A stretch of DNA of 43,088 bases, taken from Clostridia bacterium. Its GTDB lineage: Bacteria > Bacillota > Clostridia > Christensenellales > Aristaeellaceae. The notes below the pieces were generated by a model that saw only the letters and a program-made list of their open reading frames with translations, did not search any database and was not told the DNA's origin. The translations under genes and the position numbers were made by a program. Positions 8,399 through 17,252 of this stretch are shown piece by piece (the stretch's first letter is position 1; each line of letters begins with the position of its first letter). The stretch is taken from the NCBI GenBank assembly GCA_017443295.1, contig JAFSNT010000177.1, positions 1-43,088 on the forward strand, in the 5' to 3' direction.

Positions 8399-10174
8399 TT
8401 ACAGGATTGCCAGCACCACATTGAAGCCCTCGTAATTCCGGTAATACAGCGCCTTGGCCTGCTTTTTGACCATCATGACGCCGATGGAATCCAAAAATTC
8501 TTCCTTGGCGTCCTGCTGCAGACGGCCCATTTTCATGTCCAGGGGATTGAAATACGGCGCGCTGTTGCGGATGCGGAGGGAAAAATCGCCGTTCTTTTCC
8601 TCGCACAGCGTCACCTGAATGTATTCCTCCGGCTTGCCGGTGAAGGCTTTCTCCAGCGTGACAAGACACAGCTCCTCGGCGGCCAGCTGAAGCTGCATCG
8701 CCTTTTTCATGGGGAATTCCTGCTCCTCGCAGAAGCGTTCGATCCCCTCCATCACCCGCTGCAGCTCGTGGTCGCCGTTATCCATGACCGCGCTGAATAC
8801 GGGAATATCCGCGTCCCTGACGATTTTTCTCCGGAAATGGGTCACCATGCCCAGCAGCAGCAGGGACGCCGCCTCGCAGGCGGGGAACAGCCACCAGAAC
8901 CCGGCGGGATAGAACATGCCGAACACGAACGCGATGGGAAGCAGGAACAGGGCGCTGCGCATCAGCGTGATCAGACTGCTCAGCTTGCTTTCACCCACGG
9001 ACTGATAGAAGCCCATCAGGATGATGAGGCAGCCGCCCATGGGCGCGCTCAGGCAGAAAATGCGGATGGCGGGGACGGACACGGCCTGGGACGCATTTTC
9101 GGTGACGCCGAAGAAGGAGGAAACCGGCCCGGCGAACAGCGCCAGCAGCCCGGCCAGGGCCGCGCCCAGAGCCAGGCCCCACCCCAAAGCCAGGCGCAGC
9201 ACGCATTTCAGGCTGTCCCGGTCGTGCTCCTCGGAAAATACGGAGGCCAGAGGCTGCATGGTTTCGGAGGACGCTTGGAACACGGAGGAGGACACGTAGG
9301 AAACGTTCATCACCACGTCAAACACGGCCACGTACAGGTCGCCGTCGATGATGCCCAAATCCCCCGCGCGCAGCAGCAGGCGGTTGCCCAGGGGCAGGAA
9401 CAGAAACTGAAACACATAGCGTATGGAGGTGGAAAAGCCAATGGTGAGGGAGGAAAACACCTCTTTGCGGATTTCCTTGGGATCGGCCACCGCCCGCATA
9501 ATGGCCATCAGGCGCAGCACGCCCCGGCCGGTGAACAAATGGATGCTCATTACGATCACGCTGATTGCCTGGGCCGCCACGGTGGCGATGATGGAACCCA
9601 GCACGCCCATGTCCAGGATCAGCACCAGCACGATGTTCAGCGCCAGGTCTGCGGCGCAGCCCAGGGAAAAGCCCAGGGAGGCCAGCCGGACGCCGTCGTC
9701 GCACCGCACGAAATCGTACAGGATGAAATTGAGCATGAAAACGGGGGCGGCGGCGATCATGGGCCGGGCGTAGGCTTCGCACAGGGCCAGCAGCTCCGGA
9801 CGGCTGCCGTCCACGCCCAGCATGGAAAGCAGGGGCATCATCAGCAGATTGCCGCCCACGGCGATCACCGCGGAAATGCCCAGCAGCCACGCCGCCAGGG
9901 TGCGGAAATGGCACAGGGCGTCGTAATTCCGGGCGGCGGAGGTCAGCTTGCCGTGGGTGACGCAGCCGCCGGTGGAAAAACCGTAGCCGATCAGGTTATA
10001 GATCATGTAAACCGGCGTGACGATGCCGATGGCGGCCAGGCCCCTTTCGCCCACCCGCGCGCCGACGACCAGGGCGTCGGCAATATCCGCCACAGCCAGC
10101 GCCACGGCGGATATGAGCGCGGGCCACAGCACGCGGTAAAACATTTGTCGGGGGATCCACAGATTCTTCTTCAC
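8399..10174 (-). CDS. MATE-like multidrug/polysaccharide-flippase-type transporter fused to degenerate HATPase domain
   Basis: Residues 1-448 form about 12 membrane helices with the two-halved layout of the MATE/MOP superfamily. They are followed by a short linker and, from about residue 470 to 591, an RsbW-like ATPase fold. The tail reads LQLAAEELCLVTLEKAF (N-box position) and LDSIGVMMVKKQAKALYY (G2 position). Compared with the neighbouring phosphatase, the N-box Asn is replaced by Val, the DHG of the G1 box by NSA, and GLG by SIG. ATP binding is therefore doubtful, and the domain may be a docking module for a STAS protein (inference). The start is GTG, overlapping the TGA of the upstream DUF2156 gene by four bases (GTGA), which implies coupled translation. 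The transported substrate cannot be told from sequence. Confidence 0.85.
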   Translation of the reverse strand: MKKNLWIPRQMFYRVLWPALISAVALAVADIADALVVGARVGERGLAAIGIVTPVYMIYNLIGYGFSTGGCVTHGKLTSAARNYDALCHFRTLAAWLLGISAVIAVGGNLLMMPLLSMLGVDGSRPELLALCEAYARPMIAAAPVFMLNFILYDFVRCDDGVRLASLGFSLGCAADLALNIVLVLILDMGVLGSIIATVAAQAISVIVMSIHLFTGRGVLRLMAIMRAVADPKEIRKEVFSSLTIGFSTSIRYVFQFLFLPLGNRLLLRAGDLGIIDGDLYVAVFDVVMNVSYVSSSVFQASSETMQPLASVFSEEHDRDSLKCVLRLALGWGLALGAALAGLLALFAGPVSSFFGVTENASQAVSVPAIRIFCLSAPMGGCLIILMGFYQSVGESKLSSLITLMRSALFLLPIAFVFGMFYPAGFWWLFPACEAASLLLLGMVTHFRRKIVRDADIPVFSAVMDNGDHELQRVMEGIERFCEEQEFPMKKAMQLQLAAEELCLVTLEKAFTGKPEEYIQVTLCEEKNGDFSLRIRNSAPYFNPLDMKMGRLQQDAKEEFLDSIGVMMVKKQAKALYYRNYEGFNVVLAIL

Positions 10175-11022
10175 CTGATCGCCTCGTATACGTTCAGCCG
10201 GTCCACCGGGTTGTACAGGATTTTTGCCTGCCGAAGGCCCGAAATGCCCAAATCCTCCTCCAGGTTGATCAGGGGATAGCGGTCCTTCACGATGCGGGCC
10301 ATCTCGTGGATCAGCACCGCCGTGGTCTGGGCCGGCAGGGAAGCATCGTGCTTGGGCGTGGTCATGGTGTATTCCTCGGGGGTGTTCTCATAGCCCACCA
10401 GGAAGGCTCTCTGCCCCTCTTCCGTTTCCAGACACACGCCGCTCATGCCCAGCGCGGCGAAGGCTTCCAATTCCAGCTCCAGCACGTTCCAGTCGTCCAC
10501 GTTTCCCCGGCGTTCCGCTTCGGCGGTGCGGGCCATGTCCAGCAGGGAGGGCAGATCATCTTCCGTCATGGGGCGCACGGTATAAGGCATGTGCCTTTGA
10601 AAATGCCGCACCTTGTTGCGGAAGCTGTGGGGCATATGGTGCCCCTCCTCCAGCGCCAGAGCGGGCGCGGAGGAAACGTACTCGCTTAAATCGTCCCGCA
10701 GGATAAGATGTAACCCGAGCTGTTTCAGTTCCTCGCCCTGTTCCCGGGTGAGGTACAGAAAGTGGGGGTTCTTTTCTTCGCGGCATGCCCGCTCAACGAA
10801 GGCTAAGCACTTTTCCTTTTTTCCGCAGGGACAGTAATAGGCGTGATCGTGCTGGCTGTAAACCGCGAAAAAATCCTCGTCACCGGTGACGGAGAAGCCG
10901 TAGGTGTTTTTCCAGGCGTAAAGGCAGGGAAAAGAGAGCGACGAAAACGGGTTCCGGCGCACGTCTCGGCAGGCGTCCATCCAGGGCTTGTCTTTCAGCT
11001 CGATGGGGCGGAAATGCGTCAT
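10171..11022 (-). CDS. DUF2156 (phosphatidylglycerol lysyltransferase C-terminal-like) protein
   Basis: A 283-residue soluble protein of the GNAT-like fold seen in the C-terminal half of MprF/LPG synthases and in stand-alone DUF2156 proteins. The strongest match to the family is the C-terminal block INLEEDLGISGLRQAK followed by ILYNP, plus the SFRNKVRHFQR segment near residue 132. MprF-type enzymes transfer an aminoacyl group from tRNA to a lipid, but this protein has no membrane domain and no such role can be shown. ATG overlaps the STAS stop as ATGA, and its own TGA overlaps the MATE-HATPase start, so it is translated in tight coupling with partner-switching proteins. It might modify a cell-surface component under their control (inference). 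Confidence 0.8.
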   Translation of the reverse strand: MTHFRPIELKDKPWMDACRDVRRNPFSSLSFPCLYAWKNTYGFSVTGDEDFFAVYSQHDHAYYCPCGKKEKCLAFVERACREEKNPHFLYLTREQGEELKQLGLHLILRDDLSEYVSSAPALALEEGHHMPHSFRNKVRHFQRHMPYTVRPMTEDDLPSLLDMARTAEAERRGNVDDWNVLELELEAFAALGMSGVCLETEEGQRAFLVGYENTPEEYTMTTPKHDASLPAQTTAVLIHEMARIVKDRYPLINLEEDLGISGLRQAKILYNPVDRLNVYEAIR

Positions 11023-11318
11023 GCTTCGATATTCAGGATATCCACGAAGCCTGTTACGTCGAAGATTTCCATGATTTCGGGCTTCACGTTGCGGATCACC
11101 ATTTTGCCCTGCTTGTTCATCACCTTCTGCGCGGAGAGCAGCACCCGCAGGCCGGCGGAAGAGATGTAGTCCAGGCTGTCCAGATCCAGGATGAATTCAG
11201 AAACGCCGTTCAGGGCGGTGCGCAGTTCGTTTTCCAGCTGGGGGGAGGTGGTAGTGTCCAGACGGCCCTCCAGGGCGATGGTCAGCTGATTTCCGTTGGG
11301 CTTCTTGACGATGTTCAT
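11019..11318 (-). CDS. STAS-domain anti-sigma factor antagonist (RsbV/SpoIIAA-like)
   Basis: A 99-residue single-domain STAS protein. It has the N-terminal strand QLTIALEGRLDTTTSPQLE and the phosphorylation-site loop LDYISSAGLRVLL at about 49-61, where Ser53/Ser54 are the candidate phosphoacceptors. Proteins of this type bind an RsbW-like kinase when unphosphorylated and are released when phosphorylated. Kinase and phosphatase candidates are in the same operon. The frame opens earlier (11357), but the ATG at 11318 is preceded by AAAGGAG at ideal spacing and gives a normal-length STAS protein, so the upstream Met is rejected. It is the first gene of the operon. Confidence 0.93.
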   Translation of the reverse strand: MNIVKKPNGNQLTIALEGRLDTTTSPQLENELRTALNGVSEFILDLDSLDYISSAGLRVLLSAQKVMNKQGKMVIRNVKPEIMEIFDVTGFVDILNIEA

Positions 11319-11399
11319 GCGATGTATCTCCTTTTCAATAAAATCTGATGATGACATGGGCGGCGGCCTCCGGGGCCGAACTTTCCCATTTCACGCTCT

Positions 11400-11428
11400 A
11401 TTATATACTTTTTCTCCAATAAATGCAA
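11400..11428 (-). promoter_or_regulatory. Promoter of the partner-switching operon
   Basis: On the minus strand TTGCAT (11428-11423) and TATAAT (11405-11400) are 17 bp apart. The transcript would begin near 11393 and run through STAS, DUF2156, MATE-HATPase and the phosphatase to the terminator at 6238-6275. No terminator was seen between the upstream polysaccharide operon (ending 11488) and this promoter, so read-through from that operon is possible. Confidence 0.75.
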
Positions 11429-11487
11429 TGGGGCAATGAAAACGGATGGGGGATTCCGGCGGCGGATATAGAGAAAAACCACATTAT

Positions 11488-14400
11488 TTATCGGGCTGGC
11501 ATCTTCCTTTTGCCTGTTTTCCGCCCCGGCTTTCTCTCCGCCAGGGCGGCGGGCAGGCGAAGCAGGAAACGGCCGGCCAAAAGCAGGGCGCCGCCCAGCA
11601 AAAGATCGTGGCAGAGGGAAAAACAGAACAGCTGCTTCTGGTTGTCCGCAAAGCCGTTGCCCAGAACGGACAGGGGGAACTGGAGCACGCCGGTGACGAT
11701 CAGGAACAGGGGCACGGCGCAAAGCATGCGTTTCCACTGGGGGCGGTCCTTTTGCAGGATGTACCAGACGCACAGGATCACAAGCGCGCCGTAATACAGG
11801 ATATAGCCCAAGAACGATCCCGGCGTGAGCCAGGAGCGCCAGCTCGGCCACAGGTTCCAGCCGTTCACCTCGTCGTGGTTCAGGTCGGAATAATCCTGGC
11901 CCACGTAGACGCGGAAGCCGGTATACAGGGCTTTGGATTCGCTGGCGGCGTGATCCAGCATGTACCACAGCTTGGCGGGATGGGTCAGGTACCATTTCAC
12001 GATGGTCAGCATGCTCACGTGGTCAAAGAATCCCTTCTGCGCTTCGTCGGAGAGGGGCTTGTACACGTAATCCATATCGTCCCCGAAGGAAACGTATTTG
12101 CCGATGTCCGGGGCCATGGCGGTATCCACGCCTAAGGCCTCCATATCGCCGATGGGATCGTCGGAAATCATGAAGATGCCGTAGAAATACGCCTGCCACA
12201 TGGTATGCTTCTGGGATACGCTGTCCTCGGTGCGGTCGGTTTGATACACGCCGAAGGTGGAAACGGCCAGCACGCCGCACAGGGCCAGGCACACCAGGGC
12301 CTGAATGGCCTGTAGGTCGTAGCGGTGGGGCCGGTGGTACCAGCACAGGATCAGGAAAAGCGCCACGGCTCCCGGCGCGGCCATCACCATCTGGGATTTG
12401 GCGGTGATCAGGATGTTGAGGGACAGGAACAGCCCCAGCAGCCAGGCGGGCCGTTTCCAGCTTTTTTTCCGGGGCATCACGCAAAGATGCACCGTACACA
12501 TGACGGAAAGCAGCACGCCCAGCAGGATGCTGCCCTCGCCGAAGAGGCTGTTGAACCAGGTGAGGTAGGTTTCGTTGAACAGCATAAGGATGAGCAGGGC
12601 GGCGGCGGGCACGATCCATTTGCCCAGCAGGGGGAACAGATCGCGGAGGATTTGCAGCACGCAGACCAGCATGATCAGCCCCATGAGCCAGGCCAGCAGA
12701 TAGGTGCTGAAGCCTAAGCCCAAAGGCTCCGTCAGCAGGCGCAGAAGCCCCGCGAACCAGTACAGGCTGTAGGTGGGCTTTAAGGGAGTGAGCTTGAGGA
12801 AATCAAAGCCGCTGGTATAGGCGTAATCCTCGATGGCGTAGCGTCCGGCCTGGCTGCCGGTGTCGAAATACGTCATGCTGTCCCAGGTGATGTCCAACTG
12901 CTCCATCATGCGGCCATAGTCGCCGTTGTTGACGGAGGCGGGATGGTTTGCGGGCAGGTATATCGCCGTCAGGAGGACGGCGCAGACCAGGCCGGTGAGC
13001 AGCAGGAAGGGATAGCGACGGTTGCTGAGGATTTCCGCCCAGCGGTTCAGCGTTTGAAGCGGGCGGGGGGCCGGGCCGTCCATACTGCGCACGGGGAGGG
13101 GAGAGGCGGCCACCACGTAGGGTTCTTCCATATATTGGGTGAACCATTGAACGGCCAGGGGCAGGCTGTAAATGGTCATGCACAGCAGCTCCGTCAGCAG
13201 CGCCGCGGTCAGGAAGGTCTGATACAGCATGTACTGCTGGCTTTGGGCGTAGCCGTCCAAAATCAGGGCGAAGGGCAAAAACAGGGTGGAGCAAAGGGAA
13301 AACAGGGCGATCAGCCCCGCCCCCATGCGGCGTTTCCGGATGGCGCGCGCCGCCCAGAAGACCGTCAGCAAAAGCTGAATGAGGAAAAAGCCCGCCCAGT
13401 TCAGCGGCAGCACCTTCCATAGGAAGGGCAGCACGCCGCCCTCCGTCCGCGCGGCGGAAAAGCCCTTTTCGTTGGGGGTCAGAGTGCTGTTCCGGGTGTT
13501 TTCAAAGCCCTTTCCGCCCCACAGCTCCCGGGTACACAGCGCCTTGAAAAGCAGGCCGGGGCGGGAGAGGTAAGCGCTCAGGATTTTTTCGGTGGACAGA
13601 CGGGAAAACAGCTTTTCCGCTTCCTGCTCGTCCCGGGGATAGTGAACGTAGCTTTCCTGGGGTTCGTAGAAGGATTTTCCCACGTCGGGCAGATAGCTGC
13701 TATCCAGCCCCCATTCCCACAAAATGGCCTCGGGATCGTCCGCTTCCCGCAGCAGGGCGTTGAAGGCGGATTCATACAGGGAGGCGTTGGAAAAATAGTC
13801 CACGTCGCCGCCCACCAGCTGAACGGCGCTGCCCACGCCGCTGAACAGCACCGCCGCCGTCAGCACCAGCAAAATGATTTTCCGGGCAAGGCCCTTGCGG
13901 CAGGAATAAATCAGCCAGCCGTTCACCGCCAGCACCAGGGGCAGGAACACGATGAGCGGCGACAGGGATTTGAGCAGCAGAATGGAGAGGAACGCCAGGG
14001 GGAAAAGCCATTTGACCCGGCGCTTTTCGTCCAGGCAGAAGGCCCGGAGCGCCGCAGCGATAAACAGCAGGGAAAACACGATGGCCGCCGCCTCGGGGTA
14101 CAGGCTGCGGAAGATGGCGCAGAAGTTGCCGTCCGTATACACAAGGCACAGGATCAGCGCGGGAAGCATCCAGGCCCGGGGCAGCTTTTCGCGCAGGGTT
14201 CCGGTGATCAGCCCCGCGGCCAGGGCCAGCAGCAGCGCCCATACGAAGGAAAGGGCGTCGATGGAAAAGGGCAGGCCGAAGGGTTCGGTGAACAGCCGCA
14301 CCAGGGCCACCGCGTACACGGTGCTGCCGCTGGCCCCGGGGGACAGGAGGGAGGCCCAGGAAAAATGGGCATAGCTGAACGCGGCCAGGGGCCGCACGTA

Positions 14401-14607
14401 CTGCAAATTCCCCAGGGCCATATCCTCCGGCGTCCAGGTCAGCCCGCACTGGGACAGGATGATTTCGTACTGCCCGAAGTCGATGGCGTACAGGCGGGGT
14501 TCCCTGACAAAGCCGATCGCCAGGCAGAGGGCAGCGCAAACAAAGGCCGCCAGCGCGGGCAAACGGCCGGATGAAGCGACAAACCATCCTTTCAGCCTTT
14601 TGATCAT
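11488..14607 (-). CDS. Double-length polytopic membrane protein, tandem GT-C-like modules
   Basis: A 1039-residue integral membrane protein with no family I can name confidently. It is built from two homologous halves. Half one has DFGQYE (43-48), FRSLYPEA (166-173), and DDPEAILWEWGLD (290-302) followed by PDVGKSF. Half two has NNGDYG (560-565), FNSLFGEG (685-692), and DDPIGDMEALGVD (816-828) followed by PDIGKYVSF. Each half has many hydrophobic helices with an acidic N-terminal loop motif and a large extracytoplasmic loop, as in GT-C lipid-linked glycosyltransferases. Gene 26790-28334 is a single copy of the same module. The last gene of the exopolysaccharide locus, it overlaps the SGNH gene by ATGA. 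A role in adding or polymerising sugars from lipid carriers is an inference. Confidence 0.75.
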   Translation of the reverse strand: MIKRLKGWFVASSGRLPALAAFVCAALCLAIGFVREPRLYAIDFGQYEIILSQCGLTWTPEDMALGNLQYVRPLAAFSYAHFSWASLLSPGASGSTVYAVALVRLFTEPFGLPFSIDALSFVWALLLALAAGLITGTLREKLPRAWMLPALILCLVYTDGNFCAIFRSLYPEAAAIVFSLLFIAAALRAFCLDEKRRVKWLFPLAFLSILLLKSLSPLIVFLPLVLAVNGWLIYSCRKGLARKIILLVLTAAVLFSGVGSAVQLVGGDVDYFSNASLYESAFNALLREADDPEAILWEWGLDSSYLPDVGKSFYEPQESYVHYPRDEQEAEKLFSRLSTEKILSAYLSRPGLLFKALCTRELWGGKGFENTRNSTLTPNEKGFSAARTEGGVLPFLWKVLPLNWAGFFLIQLLLTVFWAARAIRKRRMGAGLIALFSLCSTLFLPFALILDGYAQSQQYMLYQTFLTAALLTELLCMTIYSLPLAVQWFTQYMEEPYVVAASPLPVRSMDGPAPRPLQTLNRWAEILSNRRYPFLLLTGLVCAVLLTAIYLPANHPASVNNGDYGRMMEQLDITWDSMTYFDTGSQAGRYAIEDYAYTSGFDFLKLTPLKPTYSLYWFAGLLRLLTEPLGLGFSTYLLAWLMGLIMLVCVLQILRDLFPLLGKWIVPAAALLILMLFNETYLTWFNSLFGEGSILLGVLLSVMCTVHLCVMPRKKSWKRPAWLLGLFLSLNILITAKSQMVMAAPGAVALFLILCWYHRPHRYDLQAIQALVCLALCGVLAVSTFGVYQTDRTEDSVSQKHTMWQAYFYGIFMISDDPIGDMEALGVDTAMAPDIGKYVSFGDDMDYVYKPLSDEAQKGFFDHVSMLTIVKWYLTHPAKLWYMLDHAASESKALYTGFRVYVGQDYSDLNHDEVNGWNLWPSWRSWLTPGSFLGYILYYGALVILCVWYILQKDRPQWKRMLCAVPLFLIVTGVLQFPLSVLGNGFADNQKQLFCFSLCHDLLLGGALLLAGRFLLRLPAALAERKPGRKTGKRKMPAR

Positions 14608-17222
14608 TTCGTTTCTTCTTTCCAGGCCTGATGCAGGGCCAGCACCGTTTCATCGGTCAGGGCCTCGCTGACGGCCTCCAGCCGCCGGACGGAAATATCC
14701 GAGAAGCGGAAGGGCCGCCCGTACTGGTTCCGTTCGCAGCCGATATACAGATTGCCAAGGTAGGAAGCGATTTTGCAGTCCTTTTCCGCTTCCAGGACGC
14801 CGTTCAGGTAAACGCGGTAATGATTGCCCTCCTTCACGAGGGAAAGGATGACCTGATCCGCGGGGTGGATTTCCACTTCCACATATTCCGAGCCGAGGAT
14901 GAAGGAGAACACGGTATCACTGGTCTGCCGCACCAGCAGCCCCCTATATTTGCCGGGGGTTTCGTCAAAGCAGGAAATCACGCTGCCCCTGCGCACCGTC
15001 ACCCGATCCAGCAGGAAGGTGAGGGTCCAATCCTTTTCGGCGTTGTCGTACAGCTTGAGGCCCGTGTCCACATAGGCGCTCTTTCCGTTGCCCACGAAGC
15101 TGGGGGAAAGGGTATAGGTCACGTCCATGCCGGGATCCCGGGGTGCTTCGGCCAGGGGTTCGGGCCGCCAGGCCAGAATCTGTTCCTCCGCCATCAGCCC
15201 CCGGTATACATCCAGGTTGTACACGGTGGTGCCGGACACGCGGAAAATGTTGCCCGAGGCGTCCGTCTGTGCGCCGATGAGGAAGGTGCCGTTATAGGCC
15301 GTACACGGGCTGGCGTTCTGTTCCAGCACCTTTTCGCCGTTCAGATATACGGTGTAGGCGGAACGGTCCTTCACCACGGCCAAGCGGGAGGGCGCGTCCT
15401 TGGGCAGGGTCAGGTTCACTCCGGTGCCCGCGCCGTAAATCACGTTCAGGGTATCTTCCCCGATTTTTCGCACGAGCAGCCCGCGATAGGCCCCCGGTTC
15501 CTCGGAGAAACAGGAGAAATAGACGGTATCGCCCGCCTCGATCCGGGGTTCGATCTGGCTGAGCAGCGTAAAGGAGCTTTCGGGATCGTCAAAGAGCATG
15601 CAGCCGGTATCCACGTATTCCTGCCCGTCGCCCACGAAGCGATTCTCCAGGGACAGGATCAGATCGTCCCGGGTGACTTCCTTCATGTAAGCCGCCTTTT
15701 CCGCCAGGGGCAGCTGCTGGGGCTCCCAGGCCAGGGCGTCGGCTTCGCCCAGGGCGGAATCATAAATCACCAAATCGCGGATCAGGGTCTTGCCGAAATG
15801 CATGCGCCGTCCCTCGGCGCTCACCTCGCAGCCCAAGAGCAGCGAGCCTTCGTAGGCGTTCAGCTCGGAGTCGATCAGCTTCACGTCCTCCACCACGTTT
15901 CCGTTCACGTAAATGGTGAAGGCCTTTCCTTTTTTCACCACCACCAGACGGATCACGTCCTCCGGGTCGGCCACGCGGATGGTCATGGTAGCGCCGATGG
16001 TGATTTCCATCTTTCCGTTCACCGCCCGGCAGACCCGGAAGCCGCCCATGCCCGGCACGTCGTTAAAGCAGGCCATGACCACGCGGGTGTTATCCCCGGT
16101 TTCGGGGAGGGTGAATTCGGTGCAAAGCGTCCAGGAAGCGAGGGGGTTTTCATAGAGCCGATAGCCCGTATCGCTGTAATCCTGGATGCCGTCGCCCTGG
16201 AACTGTTCCGTGGCGGCGTAGGCGGGGGTGGACGCCAGCGTGCTGGTTTGATTCCAGATGTGGTTGGGATCCTGCCGCCGGTCGGGCAGGTCGTGCTTGC
16301 TTTTCAGCAGCTCGGCGATGGCCCTTGCATATTTGGGCAGGCCGAATTTGTTGAAATGGCCGGGGTCGAGGAAATCCTGCAAGGGATCGATGTCGATTTC
16401 CGCGTAGCTGTCGTTGAAGTTGGTGAAATCAAAGCCGTATTCCGCCACGATGGAGGCCACCCGGCGAAATTTCTGCTGTTCCGCGGCGGAAAGCTCGTAG
16501 GGCGCGGCCACGACCTCCAGCTTGACGCCGTTCGTCCGGCAGTAATCCAGCAGCATGCGGAAGTATTTTTCCTCTTTTTCTCCCAGGGCTTCTTCCCCTT
16601 GGGTGGCGTCCGGGTCCAGCACCGTGATGGGATACACCTTATCGGACGTTTCGGTGGAGTACATCTGTATGTCCTGATGGCTGTCCCAGGGAAAGTATTC
16701 AAAATCCTCCTGGGTCAGCTCCGTATACCGGTTGTGATACGTGGAGAAGCCGAAGAGCATGAACGCGCGGTCCTCCTCCGGCACGCTGGCCCAGATGTTT
16801 TCCACCTTTTCCTTGGACAGCCGCAGGGCGATGGTATTTTTCACCTGTACGGGATAAGCGCCGTATTCCTGCTGGAAGGTGAGGCTGTAAGCGTCCAGCA
16901 GCACCACCTTGGGGGTCTGGTACTTTAAGGCTTCCTGCAAATAATAATAGGTGTTCCAGATGGGCTGGATACTGCCCCAGAAGCGGTAGCCCGCGATGCC
17001 GTATTCGTCCCACAGGGTTTTGGTGCTGATGTTCATGCCCGCGTGGGAGGTGCCCAAAATCAGCACGTCCACGGTGTCCTTGGGCAGGGAATAATAATTG
17101 TGTACGGGCAGGGTGCCGTCCTCGTACTTGAATTCCATTACGCACATGAGCAGTGCGCCGATCGCCAGGAAAACAAGCACGAACAGGATGCCCTTTCCCG
17201 CTTTTTTCAGGATGTTTTTCAT
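14604..17222 (-). CDS. AlgJ/AlgX-like SGNH protein with three C-terminal LamG-like repeats
   Basis: An 872-residue protein with one N-terminal membrane anchor (about 10-29). The extracytoplasmic SGNH domain has the nucleophile motif GTSHAG (Ser59, residues 57-62) and the catalytic pair DPGH (Asp286, His289). Proteins of this class work with the MBOAT protein encoded just upstream to O-acetylate a polysaccharide outside the membrane. After residue 330 come three related modules of about 165 residues, each beginning F-V/Q-G-D/N-G, then Y-x-DTG, then L-Y/F-x-x-P/A and S/W-x-TL. These look like LamG/concanavalin-type sugar-binding folds and are unusual on this enzyme type. GGAGG precedes the ATG; the gap to the MBOAT gene is 30 bp. 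Confidence 0.85.
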   Translation of the reverse strand: MKNILKKAGKGILFVLVFLAIGALLMCVMEFKYEDGTLPVHNYYSLPKDTVDVLILGTSHAGMNISTKTLWDEYGIAGYRFWGSIQPIWNTYYYLQEALKYQTPKVVLLDAYSLTFQQEYGAYPVQVKNTIALRLSKEKVENIWASVPEEDRAFMLFGFSTYHNRYTELTQEDFEYFPWDSHQDIQMYSTETSDKVYPITVLDPDATQGEEALGEKEEKYFRMLLDYCRTNGVKLEVVAAPYELSAAEQQKFRRVASIVAEYGFDFTNFNDSYAEIDIDPLQDFLDPGHFNKFGLPKYARAIAELLKSKHDLPDRRQDPNHIWNQTSTLASTPAYAATEQFQGDGIQDYSDTGYRLYENPLASWTLCTEFTLPETGDNTRVVMACFNDVPGMGGFRVCRAVNGKMEITIGATMTIRVADPEDVIRLVVVKKGKAFTIYVNGNVVEDVKLIDSELNAYEGSLLLGCEVSAEGRRMHFGKTLIRDLVIYDSALGEADALAWEPQQLPLAEKAAYMKEVTRDDLILSLENRFVGDGQEYVDTGCMLFDDPESSFTLLSQIEPRIEAGDTVYFSCFSEEPGAYRGLLVRKIGEDTLNVIYGAGTGVNLTLPKDAPSRLAVVKDRSAYTVYLNGEKVLEQNASPCTAYNGTFLIGAQTDASGNIFRVSGTTVYNLDVYRGLMAEEQILAWRPEPLAEAPRDPGMDVTYTLSPSFVGNGKSAYVDTGLKLYDNAEKDWTLTFLLDRVTVRRGSVISCFDETPGKYRGLLVRQTSDTVFSFILGSEYVEVEIHPADQVILSLVKEGNHYRVYLNGVLEAEKDCKIASYLGNLYIGCERNQYGRPFRFSDISVRRLEAVSEALTDETVLALHQAWKEETK

Positions 17223-17252
17223 TGCATTGATCCTCCCGGTCAGCCCTTGGCG

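Noticed and set aside
6456-8435. Long plus-strand open frame opposite the sensor phosphatase gene
   Set aside because: Antisense shadow of a clear PP2C/HATPase gene; composition is His/Val/Gly-rich and unlike any protein family.
8399-10174. Frameshift or assembly join creating the MATE-HATPase fusion
   Set aside because: The frame is continuous, codon use is even across the junction at about residue 450, and no internal stop or start with ribosome binding site was found there.
8390-10279. Long plus-strand open frame (629 codons) opposite the MATE-HATPase gene
   Set aside because: It mirrors a GC-rich gene on the other strand, reads as His/Gln/Gly-rich nonsense with no domain, and has no ribosome binding site.
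14631-16928. 765-codon plus-strand open frame opposite the SGNH gene
   Set aside because: Shadow frame; the minus-strand protein has catalytic motifs and repeat structure, this one has none.
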